From Candidatus Hydrogenedentota bacterium (GTDB lineage: Bacteria; Hydrogenedentota; Hydrogenedentia; Hydrogenedentales; JAEUWI01): a DNA stretch of 64,000 bases. The number at the start of each line of letters is the position of its first letter. Position 1 is the first letter of the stretch. Location of the stretch: the NCBI GenBank assembly GCA_019637335.1, contig JAHBVV010000033.1:1-64000 (forward strand), given 5' to 3'. Positions 35,232 through 45,093 of the stretch are shown piece by piece. The notes beneath the pieces were generated by a model that searched no databases, had not been told where the DNA came from, and saw only the letters and a program-made list of their open reading frames with translations. The position numbers and the translations under genes were made by a program.

Positions 35232-36140
35232 CTACCGGAACCAGGCGAGCAACCGCTGGAGAAAACTCCCGCCCGCCACGGTAATCTCGCGCGCGCCGGG
35301 TTGCAGCGGGCTGTGCGGCGGATTGCCCGTCACACGGATCGTCACCGCGGTCACGTTGTCGGTCCCCCCGTTTTCCAGGGCCAATTCGACCACGTTACGC
35401 GTGCCCTGCTTGAGGTCGCTATCGGAAAGGCACGACGCGATTTCACGGTTGGGAACCATGTTTGAAAGGCCATCGGAACAGATCAGCAGGGTATCCCCCA
35501 GGCGGAGCCGAACCGCAAAAAGATCAACCTCCACGTCGGGCTTGATCCCCACCGCGCGGGTGATCAGGTTCTTGAAGGAACTGTTCTCCGCTTCCTCCTC
35601 GCTGATGACCCCGTTGCGAACCTGCTCCGCAACCAGCGAGTGGTCGTCCGTGATCTGGTGGATGCCCGCCCCGTCCCGGAGCAGATAGACCCGGCTGTCC
35701 CCCACCTGGGCAATGTACGCCCAGCACCCGAACACCAATACCGCCGAAACCGTCGTCCCCATGCCGGCGTAGTCCGGGTTTACCTCCGCCTCCTCAAAAA
35801 CGTGCTGGTTCGCTTCCTCAAGCGCGTCCCGCAGCGCTTCGGGGATGGCCGCCTCGGGTCCAGTGTAGTACGCGTGGTGCATCGCGCGAAGCGACATCCG
35901 GCTTGCGTACTCCCCCGCGCTCGCCCCCCCCATCCCGTCCGCCACTGAGAAAAAAAGGCCCCGCGCGTCTGACAGGGCTGTGTCCTTCGGCGCGCAGATA
36001 AGGCACGAGTCCTCGTTCTTCTGGCGCTTCAGGCCCACATCCGTCAGCATCTGGGCCTGAAGATAGCCGCCGAACCACGACGCCTCGAAATTCTTTCCGT
36101 CCGCCGGGCCGGCCACCGCGCCTGGGATTAAGTCGTTCAA
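35232..36140 (-). CDS. PP2C-family serine/threonine protein phosphatase
   Basis: The protein has the bacterial PP2C core: TDVGLKRQKNEDS with the metal-binding Asp, FFSVADGMGGASAGEYAS, GMGTTVSAVLVFGCWAYIAQVGDSRVYLLRDG, ITDDHSLV, DTLLICSDGLSNMV and GGTDNVTAVTIRV. All metal-ligand aspartates are present. It would dephosphorylate Ser/Thr proteins opposing a Hanks-type kinase, which is not in the window. The start is uncertain: TTG with GGAGGTAG ten bases upstream gives 302 residues. An ATG at 36050 gives a minimal domain and an ATG at 36284 a longer form. A strong terminator just upstream isolates it from ilvC. Confidence 0.85.
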   Translation of the reverse strand: MNDLIPGAVAGPADGKNFEASWFGGYLQAQMLTDVGLKRQKNEDSCLICAPKDTALSDARGLFFSVADGMGGASAGEYASRMSLRAMHHAYYTGPEAAIPEALRDALEEANQHVFEEAEVNPDYAGMGTTVSAVLVFGCWAYIAQVGDSRVYLLRDGAGIHQITDDHSLVAEQVRNGVISEEEAENSSFKNLITRAVGIKPDVEVDLFAVRLRLGDTLLICSDGLSNMVPNREIASCLSDSDLKQGTRNVVELALENGGTDNVTAVTIRVTGNPPHSPLQPGAREITVAGGSFLQRLLAWFR

Positions 36141-36307
36141 CGGGCGGCTACCTCCGGGATTGCCGGGTGGTGGCGAAATGCGCGGCGGGTGCGAACACTG
36201 CGCCGGCCCGCTCTCGTACAACCGGTCTAACTTCGGTGCCCATGGCAGCCTCCGTGGTCTGCGTTGCGCGTCGTCCCGCAGCATCGCATAACTGCCGATA
36301 TTAAAGC

Positions 36308-36347
36308 AAAAAAGGTGGGGCCGGGCAACCGCCAGGTTGCCCGGCCC
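36308..36347 (-). terminator. Rho-independent terminator of ilvC
   Basis: On the minus strand a 13-bp stem (GGGCCGGGCAACC paired with GGTTGCCCGGCCC, 4-base loop) is followed after three bases by six T residues. It lies just past the ilvC stop codon and ahead of the PP2C gene. Confidence 0.85.
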
Positions 36348-36364
36348 GCGTGGTGTGATCCGTA

Positions 36365-37462
36365 TCAGTTCTTGCCGCGGCCGGCCACGCCCGCCGTCGA
36401 CTTGATGCGCTGTGCTTCGGGCACGTTCGGGCGAAGCGAACGCGACGCCGCGCCGGCGCGCCACATCTCGCTGTTGCGCAGTTCGGTCAGTTCCTGGTCC
36501 AGCTTTTCCTTGTAGTCCTTGCCGCCCGTCGCGCGAAGAACCCGCTTGCACTCCTCGCCGTTCTTCACGCGCTTGTAGAGTTCCTTGAACACCGGCAGCG
36601 TCGCCTTCTTGAACTTCGGGGCCCAGTCCAGCGCGCCGCGCTGCGCCGTCGCCGAGCAGTTCGCGAACATCCAGTCCATGCCGTTCTCGTCCACCAGGCG
36701 GATCAGGCTCTGGGTGAGCTCTTCGACCGTCTCGTTGAAGGCTTCCGCCGGGCTGTGGCCGTTCTTTCGGAGCACTTCATACTGCGCCTCCATCACGCCC
36801 GCCAGCGCGCCCATCAGGATGCCGCGCTCGCCCGTGAGGTCGCTGTAGACTTCGCTCTCGAAGGTCGTCGGGAACAGGTAGCCCGAGCCCAGCGCGATCC
36901 CGAGCGCCAGGCAGCGCTCCGTCGCGCGCCCGGTCGCGTCCTGGAAGACCGCGTAGCTGGAATTAATCCCCACGCCCGCCAGGTAGTTGCGGCGCACCGA
37001 GGTGCCCGAACCCTTCGGGGCCACCATGATCACGTCCACGTCCGCCGGCGGGATGACCTTGGTATGCTCTTTGTACGTGATCGAGAAGCCGTGGGAGAAG
37101 TACAGGGCGTCGCCCGTCTTCAGGTGCTTCTTCAGCGTGGGCCAGTAGGCTTTCTGCGCCGCGTCCGACACCAGGTACTGGATAACCGTTGCGCGCTCCA
37201 GCGCCTCTTCGGTCGTGAAAAGATTCTCGCCCTTCTTCCAGCCGTCTTTCTGCGCGCGCTTCCAGCTCTCCTTCGATCCCTCGCGCAGGCCCACAATCAC
37301 ATTGAAGCCGTTGTCGCGCATGTTGAGGGCCTGGGCCGGTCCCTGGACGCCGTAGCCGATTACCGCGATGGTCTCGCCCTTCAGGACCTTCTTGGCCTTG
37401 GCCATCGTAAACTCTTTGCGCGTTACGACGTCTTCCTTCACCCCGCCAAAATCGATTAACAT
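36365..37462 (-). CDS. ilvC: Ketol-acid reductoisomerase
   Basis: The 365-residue enzyme converts acetolactate or acetohydroxybutyrate to the dihydroxy acids in branched-chain amino-acid synthesis. It has the nucleotide motif GYGVQGPAQALNMRD and YFSHGFSITY. It also has MVAPKGSGTSVRR and the metal-binding DLTGERGILMGALAGVMEAQYEVLRKNGHSPAEAFNETVEE. A GGAGGT site six bases before the ATG fixes the start. It stands alone, without ilvB, ilvN or ilvD. It belongs to the class I knotted-domain type by length. Confidence 0.96.
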   Translation of the reverse strand: MLIDFGGVKEDVVTRKEFTMAKAKKVLKGETIAVIGYGVQGPAQALNMRDNGFNVIVGLREGSKESWKRAQKDGWKKGENLFTTEEALERATVIQYLVSDAAQKAYWPTLKKHLKTGDALYFSHGFSITYKEHTKVIPPADVDVIMVAPKGSGTSVRRNYLAGVGINSSYAVFQDATGRATERCLALGIALGSGYLFPTTFESEVYSDLTGERGILMGALAGVMEAQYEVLRKNGHSPAEAFNETVEELTQSLIRLVDENGMDWMFANCSATAQRGALDWAPKFKKATLPVFKELYKRVKNGEECKRVLRATGGKDYKEKLDQELTELRNSEMWRAGAASRSLRPNVPEAQRIKSTAGVAGRGKN

Positions 37463-37710
37463 GTCATACCTCCAGATTGTGAGAGAACCGGGCCCGCCCC
37501 GGAACGTTGGGGATTGCAGCGAGCGGCTGGCGCCGGGCCGTGTGATGGCGCGGGCCGGGTCCACGCTGCACGCGCCCGCAACAGTATCCACTTCAATGCG
37601 CACAACCCGCATATTGTAGTGCGTAACCGTCTTGGAATCAAGACGTTGGCCCGTGCGCCCACCGAAAAGACGATTTCCCCCGGAAAAGCGGCGCCCACAA
37701 CACGCCCCCT
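37463..37710. other. ilvC 5' region, no gene seen
   Basis: The open frames across this interval lack start signals and protein-like composition. It should hold the ilvC promoter and leader, but I could not settle on boxes, and I see no convincing leader peptide with a run of branched-chain codons or T-box structure. Confidence 0.4.
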
Positions 37711-37917
37711 CTACCCCCTCTGTCCACGGGCCTGCCCGCCGAAGGCGGGTCCGCTCTGTCCACTCTGTCCACGGGCCTGCCCGCCGAAGGCGGGTCCGCT
37801 CTGTCCACTCTGTCCACGGGCCTGCCCGCCGAAGGCGGGTCCACTCCGTCCACTCCGTCCACTCCGTCCACTCTGTCCACGGGCCTGCCCGCCGAAGGCG
37901 GGTCCACTCCGTCCACG
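37711..37917. repeat. 9-base repeat array with four hairpin units
   Basis: Units GTCCACTCT, GTCCACTCC and GTCCGCTCT alternate with four copies of GGGCCTGCCCGCCGAAGGC plus GGGTCC. Each of these folds into a 6-bp stem with a GAA loop. The array lies on the 3' side of the dsbD stop codon, ending about 15 bases from it. Spacing between hairpins is short and regular in the first three copies. Confidence 0.9.
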
Positions 37918-37932
37918 CCGCCCCAACCCAAT

Positions 37933-39672
37933 TCAGCCCCCCGCGTTTCGCGCCTTCGGCTGAAGCACCAGGTACGCCGGCATCCCGATCACATCGTAGT
38001 ACTCCATGATCTCTTTGGTCGGCGAAGTCTTCGGCTGTTCCGCCTGGTACTTGATCTTCACGAACGACTCCAACTTCTCCACCACCGCCGGATCCTTCAG
38101 CGTCGTGTCGTCCATCACCAGGCAGTTCTTGCACCACGTCGCCCAGAAATCGAGAAACACCGGCTTGCCGCTTTCCAGCGCTTCGGCCAGCCCGCCTTCG
38201 AGGCTCGTATGCCACCCTTCCTTCACTTCACCCGCAACCGGCGCCTGCACGCGCATGAGCGTCCACGCCTGGTAGCCGTAATAGATGGCGAACGCGATGA
38301 TAAAGACCCCGAACGCCTGCTTGACCCGCACCATCCACATGCCCGGTTTCGGCAGTACGGAAAGCCCCGCGCCCACAAAGGGCCACGGAAGCGCCATGCC
38401 CACCCCCAGCAGAAACGGGAGCGCGAGCGCCAGTGTATTCCCCTGGCTGTAGCTGTCCTGCGCGAAGAGGATCGTGGAGATAACCACCGGCGCCACACAC
38501 GCCCCCGCAAGCAGCGCGGAGACGCATCCCATGAAAATGGCTATCGCGAAGCTGCCGTTCTCGTTCTTACGCACGCCGAGTTTCGCCTGGAACTTGGTGA
38601 AGTCGATCTGGATCACATCGAACATCGCCAGGCCGAGAACCACAAACAGCGCGGCGATCAGCCCGTTGAACCAGGGGTTGGCGTTAATCGTCCCGAAGGC
38701 GGTCGCGAAGCTCAGCATGACCGCCAGCCCGAGCAGGCCGTACACCAGCGCGATGCCCGCCCCATAGGCCCCGCCAAGCGCGAAACCGCGGCTGCGCGAT
38801 CCCGCACGCGCGCCCGCGCCGATGATCGCCACGTTCACCGGTATCAACGGCAACACGCACGGCGTCAGGTTCAGCGCCAGCCCGCCCGCCACAATCAGAA
38901 AAAGGATCAGGCCCCAGCTCTTGCCCGCGAAGCCGCCCTGCGCCCCGGGCGCGGCCTCACCCGCCAGGCCCGCGTCGAGAAACGCCAGGAAAGGCCCGAC
39001 GCCCTCGTAGCCGGCCACCGCAACCACCTCAAATTGATCCGAAAGCGCCTTCCAGTCGCCCGACGCCGCAACCGGCCCGGGAGCCGCCGCATCCGAACCG
39101 CCCTCGGTGTCCAAAGCCGGGGCCGCCGATTCGCTCCCCGCCTCGGACCACGTGATCGACGCGATGACGTCCGCATGCTGCGGCGCGCCGCCCGGACCCA
39201 CCGTAACCGGCAGCGCCAGTTCCAGCGTGTCGGGCGGGAAGCACATCTTGTCGTCGCAGGCCTGGTAGCGGAACGTGCCCTTCAACGTGTACTCGCCCGG
39301 CGCCACATCCGCGCCGACCTCAATCACAAGCCCGATATTGAAGGCATGCTCATATACCGCCAGCTCTTCGCCCTCCAGGTTAAACAGCACGTGCTCCGGG
39401 TAGACGACCTGCTGCGCGGAGAACCCGTTCTCGGCGGCGATCTCCACCACGGTCGGAATGTAGAACGACTCCAGCGGCGTGTGGGAATTGACGTGGAAGC
39501 CCTCGTTCAGGGTGAACTGGATCGCGGCCCGGAACGTGGACCCCGGCGCGGCCTCGGTCGTTTCGGGCGCGAAGCTGTACTTGACCTCGGGCCCCTGGGC
39601 CGCGACCGGCGAAACCGCCAGCAGGGCGGCAATAGCGATAAGAACATGAAAGAGGCGGAACGCGTGTACCAT
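37933..39672 (-). CDS. dsbD: Thiol:disulfide interchange protein DsbD
   Basis: The 579-residue protein has the three DsbD modules in order. After a signal peptide comes a periplasmic immunoglobulin-like domain with the redox pair C139/C144 (YQACDDKMC). Then comes an eight-segment membrane domain with Cys in LNLTPCVLPL and GACVAPVV, and last a thioredoxin domain with C514-K-N-C517. It carries electrons from cytoplasmic thioredoxin across the membrane to periplasmic proteins, and would keep haem-binding cysteines reduced for the c-type cytochromes encoded further on. The thioredoxin domain ends a little early, by the repeat array. Confidence 0.93.
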   Translation of the reverse strand: MVHAFRLFHVLIAIAALLAVSPVAAQGPEVKYSFAPETTEAAPGSTFRAAIQFTLNEGFHVNSHTPLESFYIPTVVEIAAENGFSAQQVVYPEHVLFNLEGEELAVYEHAFNIGLVIEVGADVAPGEYTLKGTFRYQACDDKMCFPPDTLELALPVTVGPGGAPQHADVIASITWSEAGSESAAPALDTEGGSDAAAPGPVAASGDWKALSDQFEVVAVAGYEGVGPFLAFLDAGLAGEAAPGAQGGFAGKSWGLILFLIVAGGLALNLTPCVLPLIPVNVAIIGAGARAGSRSRGFALGGAYGAGIALVYGLLGLAVMLSFATAFGTINANPWFNGLIAALFVVLGLAMFDVIQIDFTKFQAKLGVRKNENGSFAIAIFMGCVSALLAGACVAPVVISTILFAQDSYSQGNTLALALPFLLGVGMALPWPFVGAGLSVLPKPGMWMVRVKQAFGVFIIAFAIYYGYQAWTLMRVQAPVAGEVKEGWHTSLEGGLAEALESGKPVFLDFWATWCKNCLVMDDTTLKDPAVVEKLESFVKIKYQAEQPKTSPTKEIMEYYDVIGMPAYLVLQPKARNAGG

Positions 39673-39875
39673 GGGGGGTTACACTCCTATCGGGAAAGGC
39701 GCGGCAAGGCGCCTGTGCGGGTGACAAAGCGAAGATCGGGAAGGGCCGCTTCCAACCGGCGGCCCCCCTGTCGAAGCTTGCGATATATTCGCCCCCCGCC
39801 GGGGAACATGTCAAACGGCCCCCGCCCCGTCTGCTATGATGCCCCTTCGCCGCGGATGGCGCGAGGAGATCCCCC

Positions 39876-41093
39876 ATGTCCCAACTTACCCGCAGACACG
39901 CCCTGAAATCACTATCGCTCGCCGCAATCGCCGCAGCCCTGCCCGCCCGGGGCGCCGAGTCGGCCTTTCCGCGCGTCGATCCGGCGGACGAGGGAGTCGA
40001 TCCCGAGAAGATCGCGGCCCTCCTGGCCTTTATCGACGCCGAAATCGCGGCGGGATCCATGCCGGGCGCCATACTGGTCGCGGCGCGCCACGGCGGGATC
40101 TTCGCCGAACATTATGCCGGTACGTACCGGGACGCCAATGGCGCGGACAACCCGGTCTCGGCCGCGGCGGCGCACCCGCTGTTCTCCTTTTCCAAGGGCA
40201 TCGCCGGCACGGTCGCGGCCCTGGTGAAGCAGGACGGCCTGATCGATTTCGACGCGCCCGTGTCCCGGTACATTCCCGAGTACACCGGCGGCGGGAAGGA
40301 CGGGACGACGGTGCGGCATCTGCTGACCCACGCGGCGGGCATCCCCGGCGAGAGCCACGGCCCGGTGGAGACGGAGGAACAGTGGAACGCCTACCTGGCC
40401 CAACTCTGCGTGGCGGAGGCCATCTGGAAGCCCGGCGAACGCACCGGCTACCACGGCCTTTCCGGCATGTTCCTTGTCGCCGAGATCATCCGGCGCGTTT
40501 CGGATCGCCGACCCTGGGAGACGATCTGCCGGGAGCGCCTCTTCGATCCCATCGGCGCGCGCTTCACCTTCGCGCCCGACCCGGACCGCGGCCCGGTGGC
40601 CGTGGCGCCCGGCTACTTTGAGTCCATCGCGCCCGGCAAAAACGGGATCGGCGCGCATCCCGCCGGCGGCGTGTTCGGGACGCCCGAGGACATGCTGCGC
40701 CTCCTGCAAATGATCGTGCAGGGCGGGACCTGGAACGGCCGCGTGCTGCTCCAGCCGGAAACGTGCGGGGAACTGCTTACTGTGCAGTACGCCGATCAGA
40801 TTGCAGAGGCCGTCGCCGCCGGCCAGGCGCCCGCCCACGAACCGTGGGGCATCGGATGGCTCGTTCGCGGAACAGCCCCCCGCTGCGACGGCGGACCCTG
40901 GTTCGGCTTCGGCGACGGAACGTCCCCGACCCTCTTCGGGCACGCGGGCGTCGACACGGTGTTCGGCGTCGGCGATCCGGCCCGGGATCTCGCGTTCGTG
41001 TTCCTTATGACCGCCAAGCTGAAGGACGCGGCGGAATCGACACGTATCCGGCGCGAGGTGAGCAACCGGCTGCAGGCGGCGCTCATCGCGTAG
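39876..41093 (+). CDS. Exported serine hydrolase (beta-lactamase/class C family)
   Basis: The 405-residue protein has a Tat-like signal (TRRHALKSLSLAAIAAALPARGAES) and a class C penicillin-binding fold. The catalytic tetrad S104-F-S-K107 is in FSFSKG, the Tyr motif in TGYHGLSG, and the late motif in GHAGVD. LLTHAAGIPGE and GGVFGTPEDMLRLLQMI are family-typical. These proteins include esterases, D-amino-acid peptidases and beta-lactamases; the substrate is not decidable here. It converges with hemB, only four bases separating the stops. Confidence 0.88.
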   Translation: MSQLTRRHALKSLSLAAIAAALPARGAESAFPRVDPADEGVDPEKIAALLAFIDAEIAAGSMPGAILVAARHGGIFAEHYAGTYRDANGADNPVSAAAAHPLFSFSKGIAGTVAALVKQDGLIDFDAPVSRYIPEYTGGGKDGTTVRHLLTHAAGIPGESHGPVETEEQWNAYLAQLCVAEAIWKPGERTGYHGLSGMFLVAEIIRRVSDRRPWETICRERLFDPIGARFTFAPDPDRGPVAVAPGYFESIAPGKNGIGAHPAGGVFGTPEDMLRLLQMIVQGGTWNGRVLLQPETCGELLTVQYADQIAEAVAAGQAPAHEPWGIGWLVRGTAPRCDGGPWFGFGDGTSPTLFGHAGVDTVFGVGDPARDLAFVFLMTAKLKDAAESTRIRREVSNRLQAALIA

Positions 41094-41097
41094 CCGC

Positions 41098-42087
41098 TCA
41101 GCCTTCCGCGAGCCAGCGCGCGGCGTCCCGCGCCCAATACGTGAGGATGAGCTTGGCGCCCGCGCGCTTGATCGCCAGCAACGACTCCATCGCGGCCTTC
41201 TTCTCGTCGATCCAGCCGTTCGCTCCGGCCGCCTTGATCATCGCGTATTCGCCGGAGACGTTGTACGCCGCAATCGGGAGGTCGAAATTGTCGGCGGCCC
41301 AGCGGATCACGTCCAGGTAGGGCAGCGCGGGCTTTACCATCACGATGTCCGCGCCCTCGTCGATGTCCAGTTCGATCTCGCGCATCGCCTCGTTCAGGTT
41401 CGCCGGGTCCATCTGGTACGACCGCCGATCGCCGAAGCTGGGCGGCGATTCCGCGGCGTCCCGGAACGGCCCGTAGAAGGCCGAGGCGAATTTGGCGCTG
41501 TAGGCCATCACGGGGATGTCGTTAAAGCCTTCGTCGTCCAACGCCATCCGAATTTCGCCGACGCGCCCGTCCATCATGTCGGACGGCGCGACCATGTCCG
41601 CGCCGGCCTCGGCGTGGGCCAGGGCCTCGCGCACGAGCAGCTCCAGGGTCTGGTCGTTGTCCACGTCGGGCTTGCCGTCGCGATTCTCCTGGATAGCCCC
41701 GCAGTGGCCGTGATCGGTGTACTCGCACATGCAGACATCCGTAATGACGCACAGCTCGGGACACGCCTTCTTCACCGCCTCTACCGCGCGGCACACGATG
41801 GCGTCGCTCGCGTAGGCCTGGGATCCCAGCGCATCCTTCAGCTTGGGAATGCCAAAGAGAATAATCGCGGGAATTCCCAGATCACGGATTGCCTTCGCCT
41901 CCTCCACGAGGGTATCGACCGAAAGCTGGTGCTGACCGGGCATGGAGGCGATCGGGTTGCGCACGCCGCTTCCGGGGCGGACGAAGAGCGGCAGAATCAA
42001 GTCGGAAACGCTAAGCTCGGTCTCGCGAACCATCCGGCGGAAGGTCTCGTTGCGGCGGAGCCGGCGCATGCGGGTCATCGGGAACAT
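41098..42087 (-). CDS. hemB: Delta-aminolevulinic acid dehydratase (porphobilinogen synthase)
   Basis: The 329-residue enzyme condenses two aminolevulinate molecules to porphobilinogen. The active-site lysines are K199 ([14 protein letters not shown]) and K252 (VKPALPYLD). The catalytic zinc cysteines C119, C121 and C129 ([12 protein letters not shown]) are present, so it is a zinc-dependent type. AGGAG six bases before the ATG decides the start over an upstream frame overlapping hemCD. It is the last gene of ccsA-hemA-hemCD-hemB. Confidence 0.96.
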   Translation of the reverse strand: MFPMTRMRRLRRNETFRRMVRETELSVSDLILPLFVRPGSGVRNPIASMPGQHQLSVDTLVEEAKAIRDLGIPAIILFGIPKLKDALGSQAYASDAIVCRAVEAVKKACPELCVITDVCMCEYTDHGHCGAIQENRDGKPDVDNDQTLELLVREALAHAEAGADMVAPSDMMDGRVGEIRMALDDEGFNDIPVMAYSAKFASAFYGPFRDAAESPPSFGDRRSYQMDPANLNEAMREIELDIDEGADIVMVKPALPYLDVIRWAADNFDLPIAAYNVSGEYAMIKAAGANGWIDEKKAAMESLLAIKRAGAKLILTYWARDAARWLAEG

Positions 42088-42109
42088 GGTTGTCTCCTGG
42101 CGGGGCTTC

Positions 42110-43819
42110 TCAGTGGGCGCTCGCCGCCGTTGCATCGATCAGGGCATGGATAAGCCCGGGGATTTCATGGCGCTCCGGCTCCACCGAAACGGGCATGCCG
42201 CATTCTTCGGCGGCGGCGGTGGTCATCGGCCCTATGGAGGCAAAGCGGGCATGCGCGGACAGCGCCGCGACCCGATCCGGCCCCAGGGCCTTCGAGAAAT
42301 TGCGCGCGGTCGACGAGCTGGTGAACACGACCCAGTCCGGGCGCGCTTCCAACAGCGTGTCGGCGGCCCCGGCGGGTATTTCGGGCATCAGCGTTTCGTA
42401 GACCACCACTTCGGCCACTTCCGCGCCGGCCTCGCGCAGGGCGTCCGGCAGCATGGGCCGCGCCAGGTTGCCGCGCGGCATCAGGAAACGCTTGCCCGCC
42501 AGGCCGTTCTCCAGGCGCTTGAGGCCCTCCAGAATGGACTCGGCGATGTACTGCTCGGGTGTGAGCGTGATGGGAACCTGGTGCGCCCGAAGTGCGGCGG
42601 CGGTCGCCGGGCCAATCGCGCAGAAGGCGGCGGCGCGGAATTCGGCCAGGCGCCGGCCTTCGCGTTCGAGCGCGGCCACGAAATGCTCCACGGCGTTCGC
42701 GCTCGTGAAAATGATCCAGTCCCAGGCGCCCTCGCCCTCAATCGGCGCTTCCGGAACACACCCGCGGATTTCGATCGTCGGAAAGTCAATCACCCGCGCG
42801 CCGAGCGCCGTCAGTTCGTCCGAAAGCACACTCGCCTGGTTCGACGCGCGCGTTACCGCGATGGACATCCCCGCCAGGGGCTGGCGCGGTTTCCACGCGT
42901 CGAGCGCGACCTGCTTGACGAAGGCCGAGGCTCCCGCTTCAATCAGAGCCCCCGCGACCGCGCGGCCCAGGCCCTCGGGATCGCCCACCGGCCCGGATTG
43001 CGCCGCGCGCACCACCTGGCTGCCGTCGGGGCTGCACGCGCAAGCCTGAAGGTGAAGCATCTTGTCCCGCACCGTGGCCAGGGCCCCCAGGGGAACCTGG
43101 CAACCGCCGCCGATGGCCGCGAGCAATGCCCGCTCCGCCGTGGCCGCCGCCGCCGTCTCCGGATGGTGGATGCGCTCGAGCAAGGCCCGCAACGGTGCAT
43201 CGTCCTCACGAATTTCGATGCCCAGCGCGCCCTGGCCCACGGCCGAAAGCATGTGTTCGGGCGGGATCGTCGCTGTGATGTGCTCGGACAGCCCGAGGCG
43301 ATTGAGCCCCGCCGCGGCCAGAATGATCGCGTCCAGCCCCTCGTCATGGAGCTTCTTCAGGCGCGTGGGCACGTTCCCGCGCAAATCCACGAGATCCAGG
43401 TCGGGGCGCAGCGCCTTGAGCTGGACCTGGCGGCGCGTGCTCGATGTGCCTACTTTCGCGCCCCGGGGCAAGTCCAGCAGGGCGCACCCGCTCGCGCTGA
43501 TGAAGGCGTCGGCGGGGTCCTCGCGTTCGGTGATTGCCGCGAGCATGAGGCCGCCGGGCAATTCGGTCGGCAGGTCCTTCAGGCTGTGCACGGCCAGATC
43601 GATCGACTTGTCGAGCAGCGCGACTTCGAGTTCCTTGGTGAAAATGCCCTTGCCGCCCACCTGGGACAGGGGAACATCGGTGATGCGGTCCCCCTTCGTC
43701 GAGATGATTTCGACGGCCACCTCCACCTCCGGCTCGGCCGCGCGCAACAGCGCGGCGACGTGGTGGGCCTGATTCAGAGCAAGATCGCTGCCGCGCGATC
43801 CAATTACGACGCGGGTCAT
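42110..43819 (-). CDS. hemCD: HemC-HemD fusion: porphobilinogen deaminase / uroporphyrinogen-III synthase
   Basis: The 569-residue protein joins two successive enzymes. Residues 1-305 are HemC, with [25 protein letters not shown] and the dipyrromethane-binding C240 in [10 protein letters not shown]. Residues about 315-569 are HemD, with [30 protein letters not shown] and the late [13 protein letters not shown]. The fusion would channel the unstable hydroxymethylbilane straight into ring closure. The start overlaps the hemA stop by four bases; hemB follows after 22 bases. The hemE step is not encoded nearby. Confidence 0.95.
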   Translation of the reverse strand: MTRVVIGSRGSDLALNQAHHVAALLRAAEPEVEVAVEIISTKGDRITDVPLSQVGGKGIFTKELEVALLDKSIDLAVHSLKDLPTELPGGLMLAAITEREDPADAFISASGCALLDLPRGAKVGTSSTRRQVQLKALRPDLDLVDLRGNVPTRLKKLHDEGLDAIILAAAGLNRLGLSEHITATIPPEHMLSAVGQGALGIEIREDDAPLRALLERIHHPETAAAATAERALLAAIGGGCQVPLGALATVRDKMLHLQACACSPDGSQVVRAAQSGPVGDPEGLGRAVAGALIEAGASAFVKQVALDAWKPRQPLAGMSIAVTRASNQASVLSDELTALGARVIDFPTIEIRGCVPEAPIEGEGAWDWIIFTSANAVEHFVAALEREGRRLAEFRAAAFCAIGPATAAALRAHQVPITLTPEQYIAESILEGLKRLENGLAGKRFLMPRGNLARPMLPDALREAGAEVAEVVVYETLMPEIPAGAADTLLEARPDWVVFTSSSTARNFSKALGPDRVAALSAHARFASIGPMTTAAAEECGMPVSVEPERHEIPGLIHALIDATAASAH

Positions 43820-45093
43820 CCCGTGCGTTCCTCCAATCCGAACAAGCGCTTGACCAGGTGCAGGACGCGGTGCGGGTCTTCGTGCACCACCTCCTGCTTT
43901 ATCTGCGTCATCGGGCGCTGCAATATGTTGTTTACAATCCGTTTTGTCAGGTACTCGATCTCATCCCGCTCCTGATCGGTCAGGTCCGGCAGGCTCCCCA
44001 GCGTCTTGGCCAGTTCCCGCTCGCGGATCGCGTGCAGCTCCTGCGTCATTGATTTAATCGTCGGCTCGGCGTACAGGCTCTGGCGCCAGTCGATGAAGCG
44101 GTCCACCTGCCGCTCGACCATCTCCAGGCACTTGGAAAGCTCCGCGCGCCGGGATTCGAGGTTCTGCGCCGCCACCGACTCCAGATCATCCATATCGTAG
44201 CAGTAGACGTTGTCCAACGTGGTGACCGCGCGGTCCACGTCCCGCGGCACGGCAATATCGATCACGAACATCGGCGCGTTGTTGCGCAGCTTCAGCGCGT
44301 GCTCGAAATCCTTCACGCCGAGGACCGGCGTCTCGGCGGACGTGGAGGTAATCACGATATCGGCCCGGTGCAGGTGCGCGTCCAGGTGGGAGAGCGCGAT
44401 GGGCTCCCCGCGGTAGTTCTCCGCCAAGCTCTCCGCCGTGGCCAGCGTCCGGTTGGCGACCAGTACCCTGCCGACGCCCTTTTCCACCAGGCACTTCAAC
44501 GCAAGCTGGCCCATCTCCCCTGAACCGATCACCATGACGCTCTTGCTCGTGAGATCCCCGAAGATCGACGCCGCCAGCTCCACCGCAACCGACGACACCG
44601 AGACCTTTCCCACATTGATATTGGTCTTGGTGCGAATTTCCTTCGCGACCTTGAACGCCCGCTGAAAAAGCGCGTGCAGGATCTTGTCGGTCGCCCCTTC
44701 GGACTGCGACGCCAGATACGCGTCGTGCACCTGCGCCAGGATCTGGTCCTCGCCCACCACGAGGCTGTCGAGGCTCGACGTGACCTTGAAAAGGTGCGCG
44801 ACGGCAGCCCGGTTGTGGTGCTCGTAGAGGTGCGGGGCGAATTCCGAAACCGGAACGCCGCGCGACTCGGCGATGAATTCGCGTATTCTCGCGTGGATCC
44901 TTTCCGGCGGCGCATCTCCCCGGGCGTAGACTTCGACGCGGTTACAGGTGTTGAGAATTACCGCCCCGCCCTCGGCCAGATCCTGTTTCAACCGCCGGAG
45001 CGCCTCCGGAACCTGCTCCTCGGGAAAGGCCAGACGCTCGCGCAATTCCACCGGGCAGGTATGGTGGCTGAGTCCGGTGAGTGCGATCGTCAT
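43816..45093 (-). CDS. hemA: Glutamyl-tRNA reductase
   Basis: The 425-residue enzyme reduces glutamyl-tRNA to glutamate-1-semialdehyde, the first step of the C5 haem pathway. It has TGLSHHTCPVELRERLAF, nucleophile C50 in LNTCNRVE, GEDQILAQV, the NADPH site VIGSGEMGQLA and the C-terminal dimerisation helices. GGAG seven bases before the ATG fixes the start, which overlaps the ccsA-like stop by four bases. The usual HemX/CcsA-HemA order is preserved. Confidence 0.96.
   Translation of the reverse strand: MTIALTGLSHHTCPVELRERLAFPEEQVPEALRRLKQDLAEGGAVILNTCNRVEVYARGDAPPERIHARIREFIAESRGVPVSEFAPHLYEHHNRAAVAHLFKVTSSLDSLVVGEDQILAQVHDAYLASQSEGATDKILHALFQRAFKVAKEIRTKTNINVGKVSVSSVAVELAASIFGDLTSKSVMVIGSGEMGQLALKCLVEKGVGRVLVANRTLATAESLAENYRGEPIALSHLDAHLHRADIVITSTSAETPVLGVKDFEHALKLRNNAPMFVIDIAVPRDVDRAVTTLDNVYCYDMDDLESVAAQNLESRRAELSKCLEMVERQVDRFIDWRQSLYAEPTIKSMTQELHAIRERELAKTLGSLPDLTDQERDEIEYLTKRIVNNILQRPMTQIKQEVVHEDPHRVLHLVKRLFGLEERTG

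Noticed and set aside
37463-37710. Possible leader peptide or T-box ahead of ilvC
   Set aside because: No run of Leu, Val or Ile codons in a short frame with a ribosome site, and no T-box sequence, could be found.
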